Source: Candidatus Hodarchaeota archaeon (GTDB lineage Archaea; Asgardarchaeota; Heimdallarchaeia; Hodarchaeales; YT1-039). Taken from it: a stretch of DNA of 21,050 nucleotides. Below, one piece after another: positions 15,401-21,050 of this stretch. Positions within the stretch are counted from its first letter, which is position 1. The number at the start of each line of letters is the position of its first letter. The notes beneath the pieces were generated by a model. That model was not told where the DNA came from, did not search any database, and was given only the letters and a program-made list of their open reading frames with translations. The DNA lies in assembly GCA_016840025.1 (NCBI GenBank), contig JAEOTF010000077.1, positions 1 to 21,050 of the forward strand, given 5' to 3'. Both the position numbers and the translations under genes were made by a program.

Positions 15401-16273
15401 ATGGGCAGCTTTTACAACAGTATTACCACTTATTGTGGCATTACCAGAAAATGATGATGAGATTCCCGACCAGAAGCTCTCTACAACAGTATTGTCCATA
15501 ATAGTTCCATTTTTTGAATATTCTAGGTAGATACCATACTGAGAAGAGTTTGTTACCTTATTACCTGAAGCATTACTATTATGAGCATGATCCAAGTGGA
15601 TTCCGTGTATACCGTTATCAGTTACCTTGTTCATTATCACTGTGCTGTTGGTCAAAGTAGATAAGGCAATTCCAACGTTAGAACTACGTATAACGCTGTT
15701 ATTTGCAACCAAGCACCTTTGTGCTGAGTAGATTAAAATTCCGTAGTAATTGTCTAGAATAGTGCAGTTTAACACACGGGCGTCGTCAGTATTAATCCAC
15801 AGTCCAGTATGATCTCCATTGTTACCCCACTCCCAACCTGCATAACTGAAGGTACTATCATTCAGAAGAATCGTACTACCAAAGTTTGCTACAAGGTACC
15901 AGGGTTGGGCGGGATCGACAGCTGTCACCGAAGAGTTTCCTTCAAGAGTGAGGGATCCACCATTTTGTACCTCTATATGATAGTGCTTATCTAGTGGAGA
16001 ATCAATTTTTAGGGTTACATTACGGAGTGTCAAGCTAGCTCCATTCTGAATTGTCAAATTCCCAGTTAATGTGATGACTTCGTCCCAAACTTCTGTTGCT
16101 ACAGTAATAATCCAGTTACCACTACCTGAATAAGCATCTCCAGTGCTATTTAATGGCTGTGCCTTCAAGTTATCATAGAGATCCTGAGGATGAATGCTAT
16201 ATGAAACTAGAATAAGGATTAAAAATACTAATAATAGGTTAGAATTAATTTTGTTCATGAGTTTATTCCTCAT
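12485..16273 (-). CDS. secreted NosD-type double beta-helix surface protein with Ig-like domains and Ser/Thr/Glu stalk
   Basis: A large cell-surface protein of about 1260 residues. The signal peptide (NKINSNLLLVFLILILVSYS) fits a start at ATG 16273, or at ATG 16258, which has GAGG 9 nt upstream; an in-frame ATG at 16366 would bury it. Numbering from 16366: two homologous modules (about 82-565 and 572-1030) each open with a GNW/GDW segment, share GDHTGLWINTDD, run as many parallel beta-helix rungs (NCTVxxN...GI), and end in a NosD-like GDTP...FPLM/YPLM motif. Ig-like domains follow (about 1036-1122 and 1124-1208), then a TTSESS repeat stalk (1212-1250), one membrane helix (1257-1280) and an RRRKK tail. 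N-x-S/T sequons are very frequent, suggesting heavy N-glycosylation. The NosD/CASH fold commonly binds or cleaves polysaccharide; no catalytic residues are evident. It is divergent from the NHL gene. Confidence 0.85.
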   Translation of the reverse strand: MRNKLMNKINSNLLLVFLILILVSYSIHPQDLYDNLKAQPLNSTGDAYSGSGNWIITVATEVWDEVITLTGNLTIQNGASLTLRNVTLKIDSPLDKHYHIEVQNGGSLTLEGNSSVTAVDPAQPWYLVANFGSTILLNDSTFSYAGWEWGNNGDHTGLWINTDDARVLNCTILDNYYGILIYSAQRCLVANNSVIRSSNVGIALSTLTNSTVIMNKVTDNGIHGIHLDHAHNSNASGNKVTNSSQYGIYLEYSKNGTIMDNTVVESFWSGISSSFSGNATISGNTVVKAAHYGVRQYFSENSDCMDNSITHTELEGLHIQASPNCSVSGNTIKYPISQGIRIWDSRNSTCTDNTIAHTGSQGLLIQASPNCTVSSNNITNSTNSAIEMIYSDNITLSDNIATNSSSNGIFVVYSANSLITTNTLVNNSGNGIVMTSTINCTITGNIFKNSKLREIDLSSSSGYNVIYANDFFLKQITQVVDNNGNNKFYHNSIGNHWASAYTGQDANGDTFGDTPFVFSSNQDPFPLMFPAARYPTGGHSIIIGDWTVVGIEIRENEIITLTGNLHIQSSGNLTFHNVILLLNCSSDGQYHIDVASGGALQIDGFSVVAALNASHAWYLQANVFSSVLLKNSTFSHAGWEWGNQGDHTGLWINTDDVQVLNCTIQGNYFGLCIISADNPILVNNVIMTSDYGIYTSQSSNCTVYGNYVIDCNNGIVFDSNSDNSSIINNDLVNCTSSSIYLQNSANITVTSNVVTKTYNGIYIDRSNNCTVNENTLTNITGKGIFLNEAHNNNMSYNSLTDARSGIHLSDSSSNNTLYHNIITQSSENGIDLDLTSNNTITYNTIMNSSGYGISIGFSSNCTVSDNNIVYSSNSGILLYQSDNITLIHNLVANSGINGLGIYYSANCTVNYNTIISNSQKGIELSSTTEESILWNNIIGNNGEQNAYDGNGTNRWDNGSHGNWWDSYTGVDLNPVDGIGDTPYLIPGDLVNDSYPLMKAVDDFAPIIDHPANMTYEAGMTDNVIIWHPYDPFPDTYVLYRDETPLNWTDWKGGDISDTIDGLDPDIYNFTLFVNDTSGNWVSDTIWVIVAPDLIPPNLSIISPVNQTIYTTSNITIAFLSDASHNWYYIQGIDLSNQSWTGPVNRTFTNGIFILHAYGNDSAGNEVYVSVSFSVQIAVIITTSESSTTSESSTTSESSTTSESSTTSESSTTSESSMTSEPSDGIDPLVFGVILIIVGLSVVGLVMLIRRRKKATKKSNADL
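12631..12730. repeat. 18-bp tandem repeat encoding the TTSESS stalk
   Basis: Five identical 18-bp units (attcacttgtcgttgatg on the plus strand) fill 12631-12720. A sixth partial unit runs to 12730, and a degenerate unit lies at about 12613-12630. On the coding strand each unit is six residues of the Ser/Thr/Glu stalk. Perfect identity between units suggests recent expansion. Confidence 0.9.
15165..15365. repeat. recent internal duplication of beta-helix rungs
   Basis: The segment starting near 15170 (aatttggagaagcctgtata) recurs near 15300 with the same 20 bases and similar following sequence, a period of about 130 bp (two beta-helix rungs). The encoded stretches both read IQASPNC(T/S)VS. 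It shows growth of the helix by tandem duplication. Confidence 0.65.
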
Positions 16274-16646
16274 TTGTTTCTTTTTCAAATGAATTATGTG
16301 AATAGACATTGTGAAGGAAACTACGCTGAAAGAATCCTCATTATCGATATTCACAGTTGTTTGCATGGGAGATATAGTTTTTGTGCTTACGAATCATCGA
16401 ACAACATTAACGAGGTACTAGAGCGCGATAGAGTAATTATGGATCTTATAGTTTAAAAGAGTATTAGATACATAATAAAATCTAATAAGAAGCAGGAGTT
16501 AGATTAAACAGCTTTCCAACTTCTAAGAAGTTAAGAATTATATTTTTCCTACTTTGTTTAAATTTATTCAGGTATTCTATACTGTGAGGTAAACAAATTT
16601 ATATTTCAGTATAAGGAAAGGTGTTTATTTCACTTAGGATTTCAAA
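16274..16646. promoter_or_regulatory. 373-bp divergent intergenic region with a dyad and TATA box
   Basis: No gene is supported here. A plus-strand open frame (16274-16456) and the N-terminal extension of the beta-helix gene both lie in it without a recognisable product. AACTTCT-A-AGAAGTT (16518-16532) is a perfect 7-bp dyad around one base, a candidate operator. ATTTATATT (about 16597-16605) is a TATA-like box about 42 nt before the NHL gene's GTG. On the minus strand AAACTATATC (about 16371-16380) could serve the beta-helix gene. Confidence 0.4.
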
Positions 16647-18098
16647 GTGAATCTACAAAGGCATGGGGTTGAAATGCAAAACTTAACACTTAATAGCTAT
16701 AGAAAAATAGTTCTATATGGGATTCTTCTAGTAATTCTCCCTGCAAACATCATTCTAGACCAAGTAGGAACAGAAAATAATGTATTAACAGAAATTCCAA
16801 AAAAATCTGTTAATCCTGCTCTAACTTCATTATATAATGCACGTACTCCCACCGAAGATTCTAGAATAACATTTGTGGATAAATGGGGGCAACTAGGGTC
16901 AGGAGATGGGGAATTTAATACCCCAACGGGTATTGCAGTCAATAGTACAGGTTATGTGTACGTTGTAGAGATGGGGATTGCAAGAGTGCAAGTCTTTACT
17001 CCTAATGGAATTTTTATTCAAAAGTGGGGTTCCTCTGGCTCTGGAGATGGACAATTTCAGCAACCTTACGGGATTGCCGTCAATTCATCCGGTTACGTCT
17101 ATGTGATGGACACTTGGAATAATCGGGTGCAAGTCTTTACCCCTAGTGGAACCTTTGTTCACAAATGGGGTTCTTATGGCGATGGGGATGGACAGTTTAA
17201 GGTTTGTTATGACCTTGCCATCAATGGTTCAGACTATATTTATGTTGGAGATTTTGAAAATAACAGGGTACAGGTCTTTTCTCCAGATGGAACGTTTGTC
17301 CAGAAATGGAGTAGCGGTAGAGGTCATGGAATTGCTGTTGATGCTAAGGGATATGTCTATCTATCTGATTATCAAGGTAGCCGTGTTAGGGTATATACGT
17401 GTACCGGAACATCTGTTCGATCTTGGGGTACTTCAGGTTCTGATCCTGGAGAATTTAATGGAAATTGGGGAATTGCTGTTGATGGAACAGAATATGTATA
17501 TATTGCAGAATATGGGAATGATCGTATACAGTGCTTTAGTGACACGGGCACTTATGTTCTAGATTGGGGTAGTGTAGGCTCTAATGACGGGCAGTTCACT
17601 GATCCTTATGGTATTGCTATCAATGCTTCAAACTACGCTTATATTGTAGATAGTTCAAATCACCGTATCCAGATCTTTTCTATTTCTTTTCCATATCTAC
17701 ATCTAGGAATTCAACATCTCGTCGCAAATAACCAGACCATTAATGTGACTTTTAGGGTTGAAGATGACGTATGCAACGCATTACCTGATGTTTTCTTGGA
17801 GATTTCTAACAGTACTTTGGAATGGGAAGGCAATACAGCTTCTAATGGTCAATATAATCTAACGCTTAGTTACATCCCCAACCAGTTCACCCTTGAAGTC
17901 AATGCTTCAAAAGCTGGCTACTTACCTAACAACGAGACTTTTATGATCTATATTGATCCTCCCGCTGTTGATTATACCCCACCAATAGATGAACTTGATC
18001 CTAGTACCCTTGCGACCTTCGGGCTGTTTGCATTGATTTTTGTAGGACCGTGGGCTGCGCTTGGGATAGGTCAGTGGAAGAGACGAAAAGATAAGTAA
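16647..18098 (+). CDS. secreted NHL-repeat beta-propeller surface protein
   Basis: A 483-residue membrane-anchored extracellular protein. The signal/anchor segment is about 20-38 (KIVLYGILLVILPANIIL). Six NHL blades follow (about 76-345). The repeated core is KWG-x-x-G-(S/D)-x-x-G-x-F, then P-x-GIAV(N/D), a GYVYV-D strand and NRVQVF(T/S)P-G. Blade four (219-254) has lost the G-x-G-x-F segment, so it is about ten residues shorter. Residues 350-437 form an Ig-like domain (INVTFRVEDDVCNALPDVFL...), then a membrane helix (about 454-473) and the tail WKRRKDK. Start GTG 16647 is used here; ATG 16674, preceded by GGGG, gives the same signal segment and is equally possible. NHL propellers usually bind protein, sugar or RNA; on the cell surface a binding or adhesion role is most likely. 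Confidence 0.85.
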   Translation: MNLQRHGVEMQNLTLNSYRKIVLYGILLVILPANIILDQVGTENNVLTEIPKKSVNPALTSLYNARTPTEDSRITFVDKWGQLGSGDGEFNTPTGIAVNSTGYVYVVEMGIARVQVFTPNGIFIQKWGSSGSGDGQFQQPYGIAVNSSGYVYVMDTWNNRVQVFTPSGTFVHKWGSYGDGDGQFKVCYDLAINGSDYIYVGDFENNRVQVFSPDGTFVQKWSSGRGHGIAVDAKGYVYLSDYQGSRVRVYTCTGTSVRSWGTSGSDPGEFNGNWGIAVDGTEYVYIAEYGNDRIQCFSDTGTYVLDWGSVGSNDGQFTDPYGIAINASNYAYIVDSSNHRIQIFSISFPYLHLGIQHLVANNQTINVTFRVEDDVCNALPDVFLEISNSTLEWEGNTASNGQYNLTLSYIPNQFTLEVNASKAGYLPNNETFMIYIDPPAVDYTPPIDELDPSTLATFGLFALIFVGPWAALGIGQWKRRKDK

Positions 18099-18100
18099 AA

Positions 18101-18167
18101 ATAGCCTTTTCGCTTTTCATCTCTCCATTCTTCTCTTTTTTTGAAAAAGAAGCGAAGATAGGGCTAT
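18101..18167. terminator. bidirectional terminator between convergent genes
   Basis: ATAGCC...TTCGCTT (18101-18115) pairs with AAGCGAA...GGCTAT (18150-18167), and the inner sequence folds further (CTTTTTT against GAAAAAG). The element sits in the 89-bp gap between the NHL gene (+) and the LRR-TIR gene (-), both ending toward it. T-runs follow on both strands, as expected for a terminator used in both directions. Confidence 0.6.
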
Positions 18168-18187
18168 AAAATATTTTATTAATATCT

Positions 18188-19546
18188 TTACTCGCTTTTA
18201 GAAAGGATCTTAGTTAATTCTTGTATGTATTCTATTACAGAGATCTGATTATTACTTATTTTCTGAAAAATTATTGCATATTGTTCTGCATTTTCTTTTA
18301 TATTTTCTTCAAACTCTTCTGAGCTAATATAATTATTGAGGATATCTCTCACGCGTAATTTTTGCCTATCGATTTGAGCTTCTTCTGGTTCAAATAGATT
18401 TACATCGCGTTTAAACTGTAAAATATAATCATACATTTCTTTACAAAATTCTTCAAAATTTTCCTCATTGAATTCAAATCCGAGTTCTCTACTTAAATTA
18501 ACTGTGCTTAAAGCTCCCCAGTCCACGTCTTTTCCCTTTAATGGGACAATTTGGATATTGTGTTTACGTGCAAGTTCCAGTTCATGAGCACAATCGACAG
18601 AGTCATAGACCGACTTATTTGATGCAAAAAATAATAATAATTGGCATTTTGGTACATAATCGTTCATAAAATCGTCAATGTTACCCTTTAAATCCTGTTC
18701 GCAATAATAAGCTCGATAGATCTCATCTTGCGCTTCTAAATGTTTAGAAATCTCCTTAATACGAAATTCTTCAAAATTAACTACAGCATGGCTCATAAAA
18801 ATACTAATCGAGGCATTCTTTCGACAATATTCTAAGATTGATGAAAGATCTCTTTCCGCTAATTCTATCCATTCTCCTTTCCACGCATTTTTCTCAAGAT
18901 GAACTAAATTGGCTTTTAGATTTTTCAACTGCCAGACTGTCCAAGGGAGAGACTTTAACTGATTATGGTTTATACGTAATTCTTGAAGTGCGTGGAGGTT
19001 TCCAAAGGATTCTGGAATACTACTTAGTTTGTTTTGATTTAAATGTAATTCTTGAAGTGAGTGGAGGTCTCCAAAAGTGGTGGGCAAAGCTGTTAGTTGA
19101 TTTTCTGCTAAGTTGAGTATTTGGAGGGAACTCAATTTTCCAATGGATTCAGGGAGAGTTGTTAACTGGTTTTCTAACAAATTAAGTTTTTGGAGATCTT
19201 TCAAATTACCTATGGAATCGGGGAGAGTTGTTAACTGATTAAGGCTCATTTCTAATTCTTGAAGTGAGTGTAAGTTAGTTAAGGACTCAGGAAATGTTGT
19301 AAATTGATTATATGTCAGATTAAGAGTTTTAATTGCTTGTAGATTACTAATGGAATCGGGAAGAGCTGTTAAATTGCAGTTGAACAAGCCTAATCCAATA
19401 ATGCTATTGTTTTCTATCTTGATTCCTACAGTATCTACATTAATTTCATTTACAATTTGAAGGGTGTTCCCGATAACTTGTTCCAGTTCTTCGAGGATTT
19501 TCATTTCTTCAGATGGAATATCTTCTTTACTATTCATTTTTCTCAT
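18188..19546 (-). CDS. leucine-rich repeat protein with TIR-like domain
   Basis: A soluble 452-residue protein without signal peptide or membrane helix. After a short helical N-terminus, seven leucine-rich repeats of 23 residues (about 47-207) follow the L-x-x-L-x-L-x-x-N-x-L-x-x-(L/I)P-x-S-(I/F)-G-x-L pattern. A cap follows (KNLKANLVHLEKNAW). Residues 246-345 look like a TIR domain: strand SIFMSH (248-253), a YCEQDLKGNIDDFM segment (281-294) like box 2, strand LLLFFAS (303-309), and CAHELELA (319-326), where E322 fits the conserved catalytic glutamate of TIR NADases. A helical tail follows. Bacterial and archaeal TIR domains typically hydrolyse NAD+ or signal through cyclic ADP-ribose forms. 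The gene starts at ATG 19546 (or 19537), 34 bp after the stop of the STAND-like gene, so they are probably co-transcribed. The LRR assignment is certain; the TIR assignment is probable. Confidence 0.8.
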   Translation of the reverse strand: MRKMNSKEDIPSEEMKILEELEQVIGNTLQIVNEINVDTVGIKIENNSIIGLGLFNCNLTALPDSISNLQAIKTLNLTYNQFTTFPESLTNLHSLQELEMSLNQLTTLPDSIGNLKDLQKLNLLENQLTTLPESIGKLSSLQILNLAENQLTALPTTFGDLHSLQELHLNQNKLSSIPESFGNLHALQELRINHNQLKSLPWTVWQLKNLKANLVHLEKNAWKGEWIELAERDLSSILEYCRKNASISIFMSHAVVNFEEFRIKEISKHLEAQDEIYRAYYCEQDLKGNIDDFMNDYVPKCQLLLFFASNKSVYDSVDCAHELELARKHNIQIVPLKGKDVDWGALSTVNLSRELGFEFNEENFEEFCKEMYDYILQFKRDVNLFEPEEAQIDRQKLRVRDILNNYISSEEFEENIKENAEQYAIIFQKISNNQISVIEYIQELTKILSKSE

Positions 19547-19580
19547 CCCGTTTCTTTCTAGATTAGTTAATGAAAAAATG

Positions 19581-21050
19581 TCATAGTAGTTTAATCAAAT
19601 TTGGAAAGTTCTCGTTTTTGATGAAATTTTCTGCTTCCCGCCGTGTATCAAACATAGTATAACCACCGATCGCAATGATTAAAGGGTCACCTTCACGGGT
19701 CGGTTTTTTTATCCAATAGCCTGAAGATGAAAGAGCTTTAATTATCATATCTTGTTCCATGTATTTATACATCAAATGACCTACATGGGGTTGAAGAGGA
19801 TTACCAAAGCAGATAATAACTTTAAACTCCTCAGAGGGGGGATCTGCACTGACCGTAACTTCTGCTGGAATCTCTTGTAGAATTTTATAATGAATCTGAT
19901 TAGCTACGAACATATCCCCTACTCCGCTTAAGATATAGATCTTTTTCCCTTCTGGTTTGCTTAAAGAGTGAATTTTTTCTTCCAACTCAATAATCTTCGC
20001 ATCTATTTCCTTTTTCTCATCAATACGATTTAATTTTTCGAGAAGAGTTGCTATTTTAGATAAATAAGTCTTGATATTAAAGATATGAGCTTCCTCGGAT
20101 TCTAATAATTTCATTGCTTCATTATAATACTGGATAGATTGTTCTAACTGTCCATTTAACTCCGAAATTTCTGCACACCATTGATACTCCGCTCCAGCCC
20201 AAATCTTATTACTCTCTAGATATGTATCCACAAGTAGTTTACGGATTTGAATTCCTTTATCATATTGTTTAGAAGCCTGCCATTGCCATGCTGCTAATTC
20301 TACTGTTGTTTGGGTTTTAAACTCCTTTATGTCAAGCTCTGGGATAATTTTATCGTAAAGATTACCATTTTTAATACGATATTCGGTAGTGTCTTCATTC
20401 TGACTTTCCATTATATGGCATCCAATGTTGTAAAAGTCAGTAGCATCATGTAATTTGTTTATTTTAGTATAATAATCTCCAAGATAGAAATAGAGTTTTG
20501 CAATTGATTCTAAACTTTCACGTGCATAAAAATCATACACCATAAGTTCAAGATACGGTATTATCGGAGCCTGGTTTTCCAGTTTATTAAGATACTCTAG
20601 AACATCATCAATGTATTCGTCTGGTGATCCGTACGGATTTGTTGAAAGGAAATAAAAGCGTTGAAAGATGAGTTTGAGATATAACTCTAATTTTTTCGGA
20701 TTTTTAATTTTCTGAGCTTTATTCAGATTTTTCTCCAATTCTTCTTCAATGTCTCCAATTAAATCTAATATAAAATCTTCATCGAATTCTTCTCGTATAA
20801 TATCATAATAGACATTGTGTGAGAAAGAATAACTGTCTCCCAATGTTTCATTCTTTTCTTCTACTAAAAGTTTTTCTTTTATTAGCTCTGCTAAAATTTC
20901 TTTCAGAGGTACTTCTAGGTTTAACTTGGATAAAGTAGATTTAATAAGCCAAGAACTTGGATTGATTTCAAAGGCTTTATTGAGACTTACTAGGCAGTTC
21001 CATACTTTTTGATGGTCTTCAGGTCGTATTGAATAGACAAGATTGCGAAT
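19581..21050 (-). CDS. STAND-like NTPase, C-terminal part with winged helix, TPR-like helices and unknown alpha/beta domain (partial)
   Basis: The reading frame is open to the right edge, so the N-terminus, and any P-loop NTPase core, lies outside the window. Of 489 visible residues, the first 90 or so resemble the winged-helix end of STAND/AAA regulators: NPSSWLIKSTLSKLNLEVPL, then LIKEKLLVEE, then YSFSHNVYYDIIREEF, the last matching the F-x-H...I...L motif typical of STAND proteins. Residues about 100-365 are helical in 30-40-residue pairs, as in TPR-like arrays. The last 120 (about 370-489) form a separate alpha/beta domain with strands KKIYILSGVGD, EVTVSADP, KVIICFGNP and IIAIGGYTMFDTRREAENF; I do not recognise it. 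The apparent start at 20843 (TTG) is only an internal codon. It lies just upstream of the LRR-TIR gene. The STAND family call is inferred from the visible part only. Confidence 0.65.
   Translation of the reverse strand: MRNLVYSIRPEDHQKVWNCLVSLNKAFEINPSSWLIKSTLSKLNLEVPLKEILAELIKEKLLVEEKNETLGDSYSFSHNVYYDIIREEFDEDFILDLIGDIEEELEKNLNKAQKIKNPKKLELYLKLIFQRFYFLSTNPYGSPDEYIDDVLEYLNKLENQAPIIPYLELMVYDFYARESLESIAKLYFYLGDYYTKINKLHDATDFYNIGCHIMESQNEDTTEYRIKNGNLYDKIIPELDIKEFKTQTTVELAAWQWQASKQYDKGIQIRKLLVDTYLESNKIWAGAEYQWCAEISELNGQLEQSIQYYNEAMKLLESEEAHIFNIKTYLSKIATLLEKLNRIDEKKEIDAKIIELEEKIHSLSKPEGKKIYILSGVGDMFVANQIHYKILQEIPAEVTVSADPPSEEFKVIICFGNPLQPHVGHLMYKYMEQDMIIKALSSSGYWIKKPTREGDPLIIAIGGYTMFDTRREAENFIKNENFPNLIKLL

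Noticed and set aside
16274..16456. 60-codon plus-strand frame ahead of the NHL gene
   Set aside because: No recognised motif or ribosome site; it overlaps the likely leader of the beta-helix gene, so it is more probably promoter DNA.
17146..17562. 138-codon frame inside the NHL gene
   Set aside because: It is an out-of-frame shadow caused by the repeated propeller blades; the NHL frame explains the sequence fully.

Overview
The window looks like a piece of an AT-rich archaeal chromosome, most likely from an Asgard-type lineage (Loki-, Thor- or Heimdallarchaeota-like). That placement is inference. It rests on TATA-like boxes 20-60 nt ahead of starts, few strong Shine-Dalgarno sites, and large surface proteins built from a beta-helix or beta-propeller, Ig-like domains, a Thr/Ser/Glu stalk, a C-terminal membrane helix and an RRRK-type tail. 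No rRNA, tRNA, CRISPR array or insertion sequence was found.

Layout. 1-636: a short Asp/Tyr/Glu-rich protein of unknown role. 637-1051: a non-coding stretch with a cluster of dyads and hairpins. 1052-3196: two tandem, gapless paralogues of the ketopantoate reductase (PanE/ApbA) family on the minus strand. 3315-9040: a pentose cluster with a fucose/arabinose-isomerase family enzyme (+), a membrane-anchored choice-of-anchor-R-like protein (+), L-ribulose-5-phosphate 4-epimerase AraD (-) and ribulokinase AraB (-). 9211-12437: a small flavodoxin-domain protein, an ICMT/PEMT-type membrane methyltransferase, ribulose-phosphate 3-epimerase Rpe, and a PRC-barrel protein with a TerB-like tail. 12485-18098: two divergent surface proteins, one a double NosD-type beta-helix and one an NHL propeller. 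18188-21050: a minus-strand pair of an LRR-TIR protein and the C-terminal part of a STAND-like NTPase with TPR-like helices, which runs off the window.

How the genes fit together. Isomerase, AraB and AraD make a complete bacterial-type L-arabinose route (L-arabinose to L-ribulose, L-ribulose 5-phosphate, then D-xylulose 5-phosphate). Rpe links it to ribulose 5-phosphate. The isomerase is of the FucI-like type with E/D/H metal ligands, not a classical AraA. The araB-araD junction is unusual: AraD homology begins exactly at the araB stop codon, with no ATG, GTG or TTG available, so initiation is probably at an AUU codon or by a -1 frameshift.

The best candidate for an undescribed system is at the right end. 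A leucine-rich-repeat/TIR protein lies 34 bp downstream of a STAND-like NTPase on the same strand. The parts (NTPase switch, LRR sensor, TIR NADase-like effector) are those of NLR-type innate immune receptors, here split over two genes. An immune role is inference from domain content and neighbourhood.
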